Origin: Hypnocyclicus thermotrophus
GTDB lineage: Bacteria > Fusobacteriota > Fusobacteriia > Fusobacteriales > Fusobacteriaceae
Length of the DNA: 64,000 nt
Assembly: GCF_004365575.1 (NCBI RefSeq)
Contig: NZ_SOBG01000002.1
Coordinates: 254,312 to 318,311, forward strand
Reading direction: 5' to 3'
Both the position numbers and the translations under genes were made by a program. Shown here piece by piece: positions 27,412 to 39,000 of the stretch. Each line of letters begins with the position of its first letter. Position 1 is the stretch's first letter. Under the pieces are notes generated by a model. The model worked only from the letters and a program-made list of their open reading frames with translations. It was not told the origin of the DNA and searched no databases.

Positions 27412-28806
27412 ATGTATAATTTAACAGATGATAAATTACAAGAAGAATGTGGAATTTTTGGGATTTATTCAAAAGAAAAGAGATCAGATATAGCATCATT
27501 GATGTATTATGGTCTTTATGCCTTACAACACAGAGGACAAGAGAGTGCAGGAATTACAGTATTTGATGGTTCCGAAATAAAAGTACATAAGGGAATGGGA
27601 AGAGTGGCAGAAGTATTTACTACGCCAAAGCTTAATGAGATGACAGGAAATCTTGCTATTGGACATGTAAGATATTCTACTTGTGGAGATTCTTCTTTAA
27701 TAAATGCCCAACCATTAGAAGCTCATTGTAAATTAGGATATATTTCAGTTGCTCATAATGGAACTTTAGTAAATTCTAAAATTATAAGAGAGTTATTTGA
27801 AGATACGGGGACAATATTTCAAACAACAATAGATTCAGAAATAATATTAAAATTAATATCAAGAAAAGCAAGTAAAGGAATAGATGAAGCGATTCTTGAT
27901 ACGGTAGGAGCTATACAAGGTTCATACGCACTTATTATTGCAAAAGAAAAAAAATTAATAGGGATAAGAGATCCATATGGAATAAGACCTCTTTGTTTAG
28001 GACAACTTGAAGATGGGAGTTATGTTCTTAGTTCTGAAAGTTGTGGACTTGATGCAATAGGAGCAAAACTTATAAGAGATATTAATCCAGGAGAAGTACT
28101 TATAATAGATGAAGATGGACTACATTCATATCAATATGCAGAAAAAAGTTATAAATCACCTTGTGCATTTGAATATATATATTTTGCTAGACCTGATAGT
28201 GAAATGGATGGAATATCAGTATATGAAGCTAGATATCAAGCTGGTAGAAAATTATATGAACAACATAAAATAGATGCAGATATAGTTATTGGTGTACCTG
28301 ACTCTGGGATTCCTTCAGCTATTGGATTTGCAGAAGCATCAGGTATACCTTATGGAATAGGATTAATAAAAAATAAATATATAGCCCGGACTTTTATAGC
28401 ACCTACTCAAGAATTAAGAGAAAAAGCTATATCAGTAAAATTAAATGTACTTAAAGCAAATATTGAAAATAAAAGAGTAGTAATAGTAGATGATTCTTTA
28501 GTAAGAGGTACGACAAGTAAAAGACTTGTAAAACTTCTCCGTGATGCAGGGGCAAAAGAAGTTCATTTTAGATCAGCTTCTCCAGCAGTAAAATTTCCTT
28601 GTTATTTTGGAATTGATACTGCCCATAGAGATGAATTGATTGCTTCTAAAAAAAGTGTAGCAGAAATATGTAAAGAAATAGGAGCAGATTCATTAGAATA
28701 TTTAGAAATAAATAATTTATTAGATAGTTTAGAAAGTAAAAATTATTGTTTAGGTTGTTTTAATGGAGTATATCCAATATATGCACCAATGGAAAATAAT
28801 AAATAA
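27412..28806 (+). CDS. purF: amidophosphoribosyltransferase PurF
   Basis: A 464-residue enzyme that starts the pathway by transferring glutamine nitrogen to PRPP. The glutaminase nucleophile is Cys13 in EECGIFGIYS, so a 12-residue leader must be removed, as in Bacillus-type PurF. The PRPP site VIVDDSLVRGTTSKR and the C-terminal NYCLGCFNGVYP, whose cysteines with those further upstream would bind a [4Fe-4S] cluster, also place it in that oxygen-sensitive group. The ATG lies one base after the purC stop, with AGGTGAG inside purC as ribosome site. Confidence 0.97.
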   Translation: MYNLTDDKLQEECGIFGIYSKEKRSDIASLMYYGLYALQHRGQESAGITVFDGSEIKVHKGMGRVAEVFTTPKLNEMTGNLAIGHVRYSTCGDSSLINAQPLEAHCKLGYISVAHNGTLVNSKIIRELFEDTGTIFQTTIDSEIILKLISRKASKGIDEAILDTVGAIQGSYALIIAKEKKLIGIRDPYGIRPLCLGQLEDGSYVLSSESCGLDAIGAKLIRDINPGEVLIIDEDGLHSYQYAEKSYKSPCAFEYIYFARPDSEMDGISVYEARYQAGRKLYEQHKIDADIVIGVPDSGIPSAIGFAEASGIPYGIGLIKNKYIARTFIAPTQELREKAISVKLNVLKANIENKRVVIVDDSLVRGTTSKRLVKLLRDAGAKEVHFRSASPAVKFPCYFGIDTAHRDELIASKKSVAEICKEIGADSLEYLEINNLLDSLESKNYCLGCFNGVYPIYAPMENNK

Positions 28807-28820
28807 TTATGGAGGATAAT

Positions 28821-29816
28821 ATGATAACATATAAGGATGCAGGTGTAGATAAAGAAGAAGGATACAAGGCAGTTGAAAAAATAAAAGATGCTGTAAAAAA
28901 AACACATAATGAAAATGTTTTAAGTGGATTAGGAAGTTTTGGAGCATTTTATGCACTTAGTGATTATAAAAATCCTGTATTAGTTTCTGGAACTGATGGT
29001 GTAGGAACAAAATTAGAAATAGCATTTACTACAAAAAAATATGATACAATAGGACAAGATTGTTTTGCTATGTGTGCAAATGATATATTATGTCATGGAG
29101 CTAAACCTTTATTTTTTTTAGATTATTTAGCTTGTGGTAAACTTGATTCTGAAGTATCAAAAATAATAGTTGGAGGAGTAGCAGAAGCATGTTATAAAGC
29201 AGAATGTGCGTTAGTAGGTGGAGAGACTGCGGAAATGCCAGGATTTTATAAAGAAGGTGATTATGATATAGCGGGATTTTGTGTAGGAGCTGTTGAAAGA
29301 GATGAAGTAATAACAGGAGAAGAAATATCAGAAGGGGATACAATAATTGCTGTAAAATCATCGGGAGTACATAGTAATGGATTTTCGTTAGTTAGAAAAA
29401 TAGTTACAAACTACTATGAAAATTTTAATGGAAAAGAGATATACAAAGAATTGTTAAAACCTACAAAAATATATGTAAAACCTGTATTAGAAGTATTGAA
29501 AAAAGTAAAAGTAACTGGTCTTGCACATATAACAGGTGGAGGACTTGTAGAAAATATACCTAGAATTATTCCTGATGGACTTTGTGCTGATATAGAAAAG
29601 TCAAATATTCAAATACTTGAAATATTTAAATATCTTCAATCAAAAGGTGTACCAGAAAATGAAATGTGGGGAACATTTAATATGGGGGTAGGCTTTGTAA
29701 TAATAGCAAAAGATAAATATAAATCTGAAATAATAGAAATATTAAAACAAAATAAAGAAGAAGCATATGTAATAGGGAAAATAATTAAAGGGGAAGAAAA
29801 AATATGCTTAAGATAG
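28821..29816 (+). CDS. purM: AIR synthetase PurM
   Basis: A 331-residue enzyme that closes the imidazole ring, converting FGAM to AIR with ATP. Diagnostic blocks are SGTDGVGTKLEIA, GQDCFAMCANDILCHGA, FLDYLACGKL, VGGETAEMPGFY and HITGGGLVENIPR. The ATG at 28821 follows GGAGG; the ATG at 28809 overlaps that site. It overlaps purN by 13 bases. Confidence 0.97.
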   Translation: MITYKDAGVDKEEGYKAVEKIKDAVKKTHNENVLSGLGSFGAFYALSDYKNPVLVSGTDGVGTKLEIAFTTKKYDTIGQDCFAMCANDILCHGAKPLFFLDYLACGKLDSEVSKIIVGGVAEACYKAECALVGGETAEMPGFYKEGDYDIAGFCVGAVERDEVITGEEISEGDTIIAVKSSGVHSNGFSLVRKIVTNYYENFNGKEIYKELLKPTKIYVKPVLEVLKKVKVTGLAHITGGGLVENIPRIIPDGLCADIEKSNIQILEIFKYLQSKGVPENEMWGTFNMGVGFVIIAKDKYKSEIIEILKQNKEEAYVIGKIIKGEEKICLR

Positions 29817-30385
29817 TTGTACTAATATCAGGTAGTGGTAGTAATCTTCAATCAATAATAGATGCAATTGAAGAAAAAAAACTTAATGCAAAAATAGAAT
29901 GTGTGATTTCAGATAGAGAAGCATACGGAATTGAAAGAGCTAAAAAACATAATATAAAAACATATTTATTTAATAGAAAAGAATTAAAAAAAAATCTTTT
30001 TAATGAAATAGAAAAAGTTATTTCAAATGATATAGATTTAATTATATTAGCTGGATTTTTATCAATTGTATCATCTGAATTTATAAAAAAATGGGAAAAT
30101 AAAATAATAAATATTCACCCATCACTTTTACCAAAATTTGGAGGAAAAGGTATGTATGGAATGAATGTACATAGAGCAGTAGTTGAAAATAAAGAAATTG
30201 AATCAGGATGTACAGTGCATTTTGTAACAAATGAAATTGATGGTGGAGAAATAATAGCCCAAAAAAAAGTACCAGTATATGAAAAAGATACAGCAGAAGA
30301 TGTACAAAAAAGGGTATTAGAAAAAGAACACGAGTTATTAGTGGAAGCAATAAAAATACTTGAAAAAGATAAAAAAAAACGATAA
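29804..30385 (+). CDS. purN: glycinamide ribonucleotide formyltransferase PurN
   Basis: A 193-residue folate-dependent enzyme that formylates GAR with 10-formyl-tetrahydrofolate. It has VLISGSGSNLQSIIDA at the start, the catalytic Asn-His-Asp set in INIHPSLLPKFGGKGMYGMNVH and HFVTNEIDGGEIIAQ. It starts inside purM, and is the last gene before the ZTP riboswitch. The 10-formyl-THF it needs is made by Fhs, encoded at the end of the next block. Confidence 0.96.
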   Translation: MLKIVVLISGSGSNLQSIIDAIEEKKLNAKIECVISDREAYGIERAKKHNIKTYLFNRKELKKNLFNEIEKVISNDIDLIILAGFLSIVSSEFIKKWENKIINIHPSLLPKFGGKGMYGMNVHRAVVENKEIESGCTVHFVTNEIDGGEIIAQKKVPVYEKDTAEDVQKRVLEKEHELLVEAIKILEKDKKKR

Positions 30386-30401
30386 TATATAGATAAATAA
30401 A

Positions 30402-30482
30402 ATCTTGTATGACCGGCGGATAATGTGGGAAAAACTCACAGGGATTACAAGAGGATATATAAGAGCCGACCGCCTGGGCAAA
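30402..30482 (+). ncRNA. ZTP/ZMP riboswitch (pfl motif)
   Basis: The pfl hallmarks are visible: GACCGGCGGA in the 5' part, a GTGGGAAAAACTCACAGGGA hairpin region and the strongly conserved CCGCCTGGGCA at the 3' end. GGCGG (30415-30419) can form the pseudoknot with CCGCC (30470-30474). The same CCGCC is the 5' arm of the terminator, so ligand binding should prevent termination: an on switch when AICAR phosphates accumulate. It precedes purH, whose product consumes AICAR. Confidence 0.93.
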
Positions 30483-30515
30483 TTCTAGTAGAGAATTTCT
30501 GCTGTTTTTGTCTAG
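30469..30515 (+). terminator. riboswitch-controlled terminator before purH
   Basis: ACCGCCTGGGCAA (30469-30481) pairs over 13 bases with TTGTCTAGGCGGT ending at 30510, followed by T. It overlaps the ligand-binding end of the ZTP aptamer. Confidence 0.9.
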
Positions 30516-30626
30516 GCGGTTTTTATTTATAAAAAAGTAATTATAATAAAATCAAAATATATTTTTATGAGTGTAAAATAAGTTTATTAATTTTTAATAT
30601 TAAAATATAAATTTAGGAGGGATACA

Positions 30627-32189
30627 ATGAGAGCTTTAATTAGTGTATCAGACAAGACTGGTATAGTCGAATTTGCTAAGGAACTTGCAAATTTAGGAAT
30701 TGAAATAATTTCAACTGGAGGAACATCTAAAAAGCTAGAAGAAGCAGGAATAAACGTAATAGGGATATCAGAAATAACTGGATTTCCTGAATGTCTTGAT
30801 GGTAGAGTAAAAACTCTTCATCCAAATATTCATGCTGGACTTTTAGCAATAAGAGATAATAAAGATCATATGAATCAAATTAAAGAATTAAACATAACTC
30901 CTATTGATATTGTTGTGGTAAATTTATATCCATTCAAAGAGACTATATTAAAAGAAGGAGTAACCAGAGAAGAAGCAATAGAAAATATAGATATTGGAGG
31001 GCCAACGATGCTTCGTTCTGCTGCTAAAAATTTTCAAGATGTATCAGTAATTGTTGATCCAAAAGATTATGCAATAATAATAGGGGAATTAAAAGAAAAT
31101 AAAAAAATATCTAAAAAAACAAATTTTTATTTAGCTAAAAAAGTATTTGAACATACAGCTCATTATGATTCATTGATAGCTGATTATTTAAGAAAAGAAT
31201 ATGAAAAAGAAGAAAATAAAAAAGAGTTTCCAGAAACAATTACTTTAACTTTTGAAAAAGTTCAAGATATGAGATATGGAGAAAATCCTCATCAAGCAGC
31301 AGCATTTTATAAAGAAGTAGTAAGAGATAAAGGTTTTTTAACAGATGCAATTCAATTACATGGAAAAGCATTATCATATAATAACATTAATGATACAAAT
31401 GGAGCACTTGAACTATTAAAAGAATTTGATAAACCTACAATTGTAGCTTGTAAACATGCTAATCCATGTGGTGTAGGAAGTGCTGATGATATTTATGAAG
31501 CATATATGAAAGCATATAATGCAGACCCAGTATCAATATTTGGTGGAATAGTTGTATCGAACAGAGAGATAGATGAAAGAGTAGCTACAGAAATTAATAA
31601 GATATTTATAGAAATAGTTGTAGCTCCTTCATTTACAGAAAAAGCACTTGAAATATTAAAAGCTAAGAAAAATATAAGATTATTAATTCTTGATAATATT
31701 ACAAATAAATATAGCACTGATGCATATGATCTAAAAAAAGTAGGAGGAGGCTTATTAATACAAGAAGTAGATAATTTATTATTACAAGATGAATTAGAAG
31801 TAGTAACAGATAGAAAACCTACAGAAAAAGAAATTGCTGATATGATGTTTGCATGGAAAGTAGTAAAATATGCAAAATCAAATGGTATAGCAATAGCAAA
31901 AGATGAAACTTCACTTGGAGTAGGACCAGGACAAGTAAATAGAATATGGGCATGTAAACAAGCAATAGAACACGCAGGAGAACATTTGGGAGTAGATATA
32001 TTAAAAGGAGCAGCACTTGCTTCAGATGCATTTTTTCCATTTTCTGATTCAGTAGAAGAAGCAGCTAAAGCGGGAATTACAGCTATTATTCAACCAGGAG
32101 GCTCTATAAGAGATAAAGATTCAATAGAAGCTTGTAATAAATATGGAATAGCTATGGTATTTACTAAAATGAGACATTTTAGACATTAA
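30627..32189 (+). CDS. purH: AICAR formyltransferase / IMP cyclohydrolase PurH
   Basis: A 520-residue bifunctional enzyme for the last two steps to IMP. The N-terminal MGS-like cyclohydrolase domain ([46 protein letters not shown]) is followed by the formyltransferase with the conserved Lys-His pair in [12 protein letters not shown] and the C-terminal [22 protein letters not shown] precedes the ATG. The ZTP riboswitch upstream senses the AICAR (ZMP) substrate family, a direct substrate-induction logic. Confidence 0.97.
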   Translation: MRALISVSDKTGIVEFAKELANLGIEIISTGGTSKKLEEAGINVIGISEITGFPECLDGRVKTLHPNIHAGLLAIRDNKDHMNQIKELNITPIDIVVVNLYPFKETILKEGVTREEAIENIDIGGPTMLRSAAKNFQDVSVIVDPKDYAIIIGELKENKKISKKTNFYLAKKVFEHTAHYDSLIADYLRKEYEKEENKKEFPETITLTFEKVQDMRYGENPHQAAAFYKEVVRDKGFLTDAIQLHGKALSYNNINDTNGALELLKEFDKPTIVACKHANPCGVGSADDIYEAYMKAYNADPVSIFGGIVVSNREIDERVATEINKIFIEIVVAPSFTEKALEILKAKKNIRLLILDNITNKYSTDAYDLKKVGGGLLIQEVDNLLLQDELEVVTDRKPTEKEIADMMFAWKVVKYAKSNGIAIAKDETSLGVGPGQVNRIWACKQAIEHAGEHLGVDILKGAALASDAFFPFSDSVEEAAKAGITAIIQPGGSIRDKDSIEACNKYGIAMVFTKMRHFRH

Positions 32190-32283
32190 TATAAAAAAAG
32201 TTTAATCAAAAAATTTAATGCTAATTTTATGAAAATATTATAAGTTCGAAATTAGTTTCAAAAAATAAAGATTAGGAGGAGAA

Positions 32284-33534
32284 ATGAAACTATTAGTTAT
32301 TGGTAGTGGTGGAAGAGAACATGCAATTGTATGGAAAATGTCGCAAAATCCAAAAGTAACTAAAATTTATGCCTGTCCAGGAAATGCAGGAACTCAAAGT
32401 ATTAGTATTTGTGAGAATATAGAGCTTATAAATATAGATGATATAATTGAATTTGCTAAAAAAGAAAATATTGAATTAACAATACTTGGTAGTGAAGAAT
32501 TATTAGTTGCTGGAATAGTAGATAAATTTAAAGAAAATGGACTTGTTGCTTTTGGACCACATAAAGCAGCAGCTATACTAGAAGGAAGTAAAGCATTTGC
32601 AAAAGAATTTATGTTGAAATATGGAATAAAAACAGCAGCTTATAAAAAATTTGATAATTATAAAGCAGCTAAAAAATATTTAGAAGAAATAGAATATCCA
32701 ACAGTAATAAAAGCTAGTGGACTCGCAGCAGGAAAAGGTGTAATAATCTGTGAAACTAAAGAGAATGCAGAAACAGCAGTAAAAGAGATAATGCTTGATA
32801 AAAAATTTGGTGATTCAGGAAATGAAATAGTAATTGAAGAATTCTTAACAGGAGTAGAAGCATCAATATTATCAATATATGATGGAAAAACTATACTTCC
32901 ATTTATATCAGCAAAAGATCATAAAAAAATTGGGGAAAATGAAACAGGATTAAATACTGGTGGAATGGGAGTGATTGCACCAAATCCATATGTTACTAAT
33001 GAAGTTTTAGATAAATTTAATAAAGATATTTTAGAACCAACTTTAAAAGGATTAAAAGAAGAAAACTTAAAATTTTGTGGATTTATATTCTTTGGATTAA
33101 TGATAAATGAAAAAGGAGTATATTTACTTGAGTATAATATGAGGATGGGGGATCCTGAAACTCAAGCAATATTACCTTTAATGAAATCAGATTTTGTGGA
33201 TATAATAATAGCTGCTCAAAATCAAAAACTTAATGAGATAGAAGTAGAATGGGAAGAGAAAAATAGCTGTTGTGTAGTGGCTGTATCAGGTGGTTATCCA
33301 GAAGCTTATGAAAAAGGATATGAAATAAAAAATATTGAAAATATTGATAATCTGTTATTTTTAGCGGGGGCAAAAAATAATGATAATAAAATAGTAACTA
33401 ACGGGGGAAGAGTATTAAATATAGTTGCTATTGGAGACGCACTTGATATTGCAAGAAAAAAAGCATATAATGATATAGAAAAAGTTGATTTTAAAAAGAA
33501 ATATTTTAGAAGAGATATCGGAATCGTAAAATAG
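32284..33534 (+). CDS. purD: phosphoribosylamine-glycine ligase PurD
   Basis: A 416-residue ATP-grasp enzyme that joins phosphoribosylamine with glycine. Signatures are VIGSGGREHAIVWKM, the ATP-grasp loop KASGLAAGKGVIIC and the metal-binding EYNMRMGDPETQAI. Full length. The 94-base gap from purH shows no terminator, so it is likely in the ZTP-controlled transcript. AGGAGG lies before the ATG. Confidence 0.97.
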   Translation: MKLLVIGSGGREHAIVWKMSQNPKVTKIYACPGNAGTQSISICENIELINIDDIIEFAKKENIELTILGSEELLVAGIVDKFKENGLVAFGPHKAAAILEGSKAFAKEFMLKYGIKTAAYKKFDNYKAAKKYLEEIEYPTVIKASGLAAGKGVIICETKENAETAVKEIMLDKKFGDSGNEIVIEEFLTGVEASILSIYDGKTILPFISAKDHKKIGENETGLNTGGMGVIAPNPYVTNEVLDKFNKDILEPTLKGLKEENLKFCGFIFFGLMINEKGVYLLEYNMRMGDPETQAILPLMKSDFVDIIIAAQNQKLNEIEVEWEEKNSCCVVAVSGGYPEAYEKGYEIKNIENIDNLLFLAGAKNNDNKIVTNGGRVLNIVAIGDALDIARKKAYNDIEKVDFKKKYFRRDIGIVK

Positions 33535-33610
33535 AAGTTTTAGAATATAAAAAAAGTATAAAAAGTGGAAAATTTATAGTTAAAAAAGTATGAATACAGG
33601 AGGTAAAAGA

Positions 33611-35278
33611 TTGAAAACTGATGTACAAATCTCTCAAAAAGCAAAATTAGAACCAATTTATAAAATTGCAGAAAAAATGGGTTTAACAGAAAATGATATA
33701 GAAATTTATGGGAAATATAAAGCAAAAATAAACTTAGATATATTAAAAAAAGAAGTAAAAAAAGATACAAAATTAATACTTACTACAGCAATAACACCAA
33801 CACCTGCTGGAGAAGGAAAATCAACTACATCAATTGGGCTAGGAATGGCATTAAATAAAATAGGTAAAAAAACAGTAATCGCATTAAGAGAACCATCACT
33901 TGGACCATGTTTTGGGATGAAAGGTGGAGCTACAGGTGGTGGATATGCGCAAGTTGTACCAATGGAGGATATAAACCTTCATTTTACAGGTGATATACAT
34001 GCTATAACAGCAGCGAATAATTTATTATGTTCTATGATAGATAATCATATAAAATGGGGAAATGAGCTTAAAATTGATGTAAATAATATTCTTTTTAAAA
34101 GAGCAGTTGATTTAAATGATAGAGCTTTAAGAGAGATTGTCATCGCTCTAGGAGGTAAAGCAAATGGAATTCCTAGAGAAGATTCATTTTTGATAACTGT
34201 AGCATCAGAAGTAATGGCTATACTTTGTTTAGCAGAAAATATATTTGATTTAAAAGAAAAATTGGGGGAAATAGTTTTTGCGTATGATATAGAAGGAAAT
34301 CCGTTAAAAGCTAAACAATTAAAAGCAAATGGAGCAATGGCAGCATTATTAAAAGAAGCAATAAAACCAAATTTAGTTCAAACTATTGAAAATACACCAG
34401 CTATAATTCATGGGGGGCCTTTTGCAAATATAGCGCATGGATGTAATTCGGTAGTTGCAACTAAAGCAGCTATGCAACTTGGAGATTATGTAGTTACAGA
34501 AGCTGGTTTTGCTGCAGATTTAGGAGCAGAAAAATTTTTAAATATAAAATGTAGAAAAGCTGATTTAAAGCCAAATTGTATAGTGATTGTAGCTACAGTT
34601 AGAGCTTTAAAAATGCACGGGGGAATAAAAAAAGAAGATTTGAATATAAGAAATCTTGAAGCACTTGTTAAAGGAATGGAAAATCTGGAGAAACATATAG
34701 AAAATATGCAAAAATTTAATATACCTATTGTTGTAGCAATAAATGAGTTTCCTACAGATACAAAAGAAGAGCTTGATTTAGTAGAAAAAATTTGTAATGA
34801 TCTTGGAGTAGAAGTAGCACTTTCTCAAGTATGGGCAAAAGGAGGAGAAGGAGGAATAGAATTAGCTAATAAAGTAGTAAATTTAATAGAAAATAAACCT
34901 TCTAATTTTAAACCATTATATGACTTAGATATAACTATTCAAGAAAAAATAGAAAAAATTTGTACTGAAATTTATGGTGCAGATGGTGTAAATTATAGTA
35001 AAAAAGCATTAAATAAAATAAAAAAATTTGAAGAACTAGGATATGGTAAATTGCCAGTATGTATGGCAAAAACTCAAAACTCAATATCAGATAAACCAGA
35101 ATTAAAAGGTAGACCAAAAGGATTTAAAGTGGATATAGCTGATTTAAATATATCAGCAGGAGCTGGATTTATAGTTGTATTAACGGGGGAAATTTTAACT
35201 ATGCCAGGACTACCTAAAAAACCTGCTGCTGAAAATATTGATATTGATGAAAATGGAAATATAATAGGATTATTTTAA
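33611..35278 (+). CDS. fhs: formate-tetrahydrofolate ligase
   Basis: A 555-residue enzyme making 10-formyl-tetrahydrofolate from formate, ATP and THF. The P-loop [16 protein letters not shown] (about residues 62-77), [22 protein letters not shown] and the FTGDIHAI segment are diagnostic. I start at the TTG at 33611, which has AGGAGGT six bases upstream and gives the usual family length; the ATG at 33590 precedes that site. Its product is the one-carbon donor for PurN and PurH, which explains its place at the end of the block. A strong terminator follows at once. Confidence 0.96.
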   Translation: MKTDVQISQKAKLEPIYKIAEKMGLTENDIEIYGKYKAKINLDILKKEVKKDTKLILTTAITPTPAGEGKSTTSIGLGMALNKIGKKTVIALREPSLGPCFGMKGGATGGGYAQVVPMEDINLHFTGDIHAITAANNLLCSMIDNHIKWGNELKIDVNNILFKRAVDLNDRALREIVIALGGKANGIPREDSFLITVASEVMAILCLAENIFDLKEKLGEIVFAYDIEGNPLKAKQLKANGAMAALLKEAIKPNLVQTIENTPAIIHGGPFANIAHGCNSVVATKAAMQLGDYVVTEAGFAADLGAEKFLNIKCRKADLKPNCIVIVATVRALKMHGGIKKEDLNIRNLEALVKGMENLEKHIENMQKFNIPIVVAINEFPTDTKEELDLVEKICNDLGVEVALSQVWAKGGEGGIELANKVVNLIENKPSNFKPLYDLDITIQEKIEKICTEIYGADGVNYSKKALNKIKKFEELGYGKLPVCMAKTQNSISDKPELKGRPKGFKVDIADLNISAGAGFIVVLTGEILTMPGLPKKPAAENIDIDENGNIIGLF

Positions 35279-35303
35279 AAAAGAGCCTTTAGGCTCTTTT
35301 TTT
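35277..35303 (+). terminator. terminator ending the purine block
   Basis: AAAAAGAGCC-TTTA-GGCTCTTTTTTT, directly after the fhs stop codon. The gap to the next gene (to 35428) shows nothing else. Confidence 0.92.
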
Positions 35304-35428
35304 ATATTTTCAAATATATTATAAATTGATGATAAAAGTTCAAGCATGAAATTAAATCCTAATATCATTAAGGATGATGTACCGCTCTCTAAAATAGTAT
35401 AATAGAATAATATTTTTGTTGTTATTTT

Positions 35429-35932
35429 TTATTTTAGACTATCTATTATTTTATATTTAAAATTGTTATACGATTCATAATTTAATTCAATTATTTCAAT
35501 ATTCGCTTGTTCCATTATTTTTAAACCTTCTTGATCTCTATCATATTTTTTTAAAAATACAACTCGTTTTATACCAGAAGCTATTATCATTTTAGTACAA
35601 TGTCTGCAAGGAGAATATTTAACATATATAGTAGCATCTTTTATAGCGATTCCTTGCCTAGCTGCCCAACTAATAGCATTTTGCTCTGCGTGAAGTTCAT
35701 GAATATCACTCCAAATATGATGTTCTTTTGAAAAATTTTTTTTTGATTTGTCTTCATTTTTAAAAATATCATCACAATTATCAAGACCTTTTGGAGTACC
35801 ATTATATCCAATAGATAATATTCTACCTTCTTTTACTATCATTGCAGCAACTTGTAATCTTTGACAATGTGATTGTTTTGCTAAAATTTCAGTTTGTAAC
35901 ATAAACATTAAATCATCATTAAATTTTCCCAT
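35429..35932 (-). CDS. dCMP deaminase-family zinc protein (ComEB-like)
   Basis: A 167-residue cytidine/deoxycytidylate deaminase. Zinc ligands are His81-Ala-Glu83 (HAEQNAI, with the catalytic Glu) and Pro108-Cys109-x2-Cys112 (SPCRHCTKMI). The insertion between residues 45 and 75 and the GYNGTPKG motif point to dCMP deaminase, which makes dUMP for thymidylate synthesis, or to its ComEB homologue. The ribosome site upstream is weak. It stands alone between the purine block and pyruvate carboxylase. Confidence 0.85.
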   Translation of the reverse strand: MGKFNDDLMFMLQTEILAKQSHCQRLQVAAMIVKEGRILSIGYNGTPKGLDNCDDIFKNEDKSKKNFSKEHHIWSDIHELHAEQNAISWAARQGIAIKDATIYVKYSPCRHCTKMIIASGIKRVVFLKKYDRDQEGLKIMEQANIEIIELNYESYNNFKYKIIDSLK

Positions 35933-36011
35933 ATTATTTATGTATAAAACATACTCCCTTCTATAGATTTTTTATATTATAAAATATATTTGTATTTTAT
36001 TCAAATAAAAA

Positions 36012-36038
36012 TTAAGCGACAAATAAATTGTCGCTTAA
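36012..36038 (-). terminator. terminator after pyruvate carboxylase
   Basis: TTAAGCGACAA pairs with TTGTCGCTTAA around a five-base loop, with a T-rich run on the minus strand. It ends the minus-strand pyc transcript. Confidence 0.8.
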
Positions 36039-36054
36039 AAATATTTTTAACAAA

Positions 36055-39000
36055 TTATTTTAATTCTATTAATAATTCTCCACTTTTTACTTGTTTACCT
36101 TCTTTTATTAATATTCTATCTACTACACCAGCTGATTTAGCTGTAATATTTGTTTCCATTTTCATAGCTTCTATTACAATAAGACTTTGATTTTCTTCTA
36201 CAGTATCTCCCTCTTTTACAAGTATTTTTGTAATAGTTCCAGGAATACTGGCACCAATTTCAAATGGATTATTAGGGTCAGCTATTTCAACACCTTCTAT
36301 TTTTTCAAGAGTTTGTATTTCTGTGATATCTTTTATTTTAATATCTCTTCTATTACCATTTACTTCAAAAGAAACTGTCCTAAACCCTTCATTATCTATT
36401 TTTGAAATAGAAACTAATTTTATAGATAAAGTTTTACCTTCTTTAATTTTTATTTCTGTAATTTCTCCTTCGCTTAATCCATGGAAATATACATCGCTTC
36501 CTATAACAGAGAAATCACCATTTTCTTTTATATATTTTAAATATGCATCAAATACGTCAGGATATAGTGCATAACTAATAATATCTTCTTCTGTTGGCTC
36601 TATATTATGTGTTTCTTTTAGATGCTCTTTTATTTTTTCAAAATTTTCTGGTTCTAATAATTCACCAGGTCTACAAGTTATCGGTTTTTCTCCTTTTAAT
36701 ACTATTTTTTGTAAATCTTCAGGAAATCCAAATTCTGGTTGTCCCATCATTCCTTTAAAATAAGCAACAACAGAATCTGGAAAAGCTAAATCTTTTCCTT
36801 TTTCTAAGATATTGTTAGGAGTTAATCCATTTTGTACCATGAATATAGCTAAATCTCCGACCATTTTTGATGAAGGAGTCACTTTTACTATATCACCAAG
36901 CATATCATTTACATATTTAAACATTTCTTTAACTTCGTCAAATCTATCTCCAAGTCCAAAACTCTCTACTTGTGGTTTTAAATTAGAATATTGTCCACCA
37001 GGAATTTCATATCTATATATTTCTGTAGTACCTGATTTTAAATCAGATTCAAATTTTTCGTATACAGGTCTTACTGCTGACCAATAATCTGATATTTTTT
37101 GAATATTTTTTAAATTTACTCCAGTATCTCTATCTGTATTTTCAAGAGCAGCGACAACAGAATCAAGTGATGGTTGACTTGTAAGTCCAGACATAGCACT
37201 AAATGCAGTATCTACTATATCTACTCCAGCTTCTGTAGCCATAAGAATAGTAGCCACCCCGTTACCGGTAGTATCATGTGTATGTAAATGGATAGGGAGA
37301 GATATATTTTCTTTTAATGCTTTAACTAATTTGTATGCTGCATAAGGTTTAAGTAAAGCAGACATATCTTTTATTCCTAAAATATGTGCACCAGCATCTT
37401 CGATTTCTTTTGCTTTTTTTATATAATATTCTAAAGTGTATTTATTTTTCTTTGGATTTAAAATATCTCCAGTATAACAAATACAGGCTTCAGCTATTTT
37501 CCCTTGATTTTTAACTTCATCAATAGCAACTTCCATACCTTTTATCCAGTTTAAAGAATCAAATATTCTAAATACATCTACTCCGTTTTCAGCAGCTTTT
37601 CTAATAAATTCTCTAATCACATTATCAGGATAATTTTTATATCCAACAGCATTTGAGCCTCTTATAAGCATTTGAAGCATTATATTAGGAACTCTTTTTC
37701 TTATTTCTCTAAGTCTTTTCCAAGGATTTTCTTTTAAAAATCTATATGAAACATCAAATGTTGCACCACCCCAAGCTTCTAAAGAAAATAAATCTTTTGC
37801 AAGCATAGCGGTAGGAGTAGCTATCTTTAACATATCAATGGTTCTTACTCTTGTTGCAATGAGTGATTGATGAGCATCTCTAAGAGTAGTATCAGTTAAA
37901 AGTAATTTTTTTTGAGCTTTAATCCAGTTAACTACTCCTTCTGGACCTCTTTCATCAAGAATTTGTTTAGTACCTTTGATATTTGGCGAAAGCTTGATAT
38001 CTGGAATAATAGGAACATCAAAATCTTTTTTTATTCCATGAGTTTCATTTACAACTTTTTCGCCTATAAATTTTAACATATGGTATTCATAATCTTTTTT
38101 TTCTTTAAATTCAAATAATTCGGGATGATTTCCAATGAAATTAGTATTACAAGTACCATTTTTAAATTCAGTATGGTTTAATACATTTATTAAAAAATCA
38201 ATATTAGTTTTTACCCCAACAATTTTTATTTCTTTTAAAGCACGAAGTGATTTTTTTACAACATCCTCAAAAGTTCGTCCATGAGTAATCACTTTTACTA
38301 ATAAGCTATCGTAATACGGACTTATTTCTGCTCCAGCATAACCATTTCCACCGTCAAGTCTTACTCCAAATCCAGAGCCAGTTCTATATACTTCAATTTT
38401 ACCTGTATCAGGTGCGAAGTTATTTTTGGGATCTTCCGTAGTTACTCTACATTGTATAGAGTATCCTATTGGAACTATGTCTTCTTGAGATTTTATACCA
38501 ATTTCGCTAGAATCAAGTCTATGACCTTCAGCAATTAAAATTTGAGATTGAACTATATCAATTCCTGTAGTCATTTCAGTAATAGTATGTTCTACTTGTA
38601 CTCTTGGGTTCATTTCAATAAAATAATGGTCACCATTTTGATCTACTAAAAATTCCATAGTTCCAGCATTTTGATATTTAACTACTCTAGCAATTTTTAA
38701 TGCATCATTACATATTGCATCTCTTTTTTCTTTACTTAAAGTAAGAGCAGGAGTAAATTCAACTACTTTCTGATGTCTTCTTTGTACAGAACAATCTCTT
38801 TCATATAGGTGCACAATATTCCCGTATTTATCCCCTAATATCTGTACTTCTATATGTTTTGGATTTTCCAAAAATTTCTCTATAAAAATATCATCTATTC
38901 CAAAAGCTTTTTTAGCTTCACTTTTAGCACTTTTAAATGCATATACAAATTCCTCTTCAGAACGAGCAATTCTCATTCCTCTACCACCACCACCAGCAGC

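Noticed and set aside
29101-29361. 86-codon minus-strand frame inside purM
   Set aside because: Leucine-rich shadow of a conserved gene on the other strand; no ribosome site. Several similar shadows occur opposite purH, purN, pyc and others.
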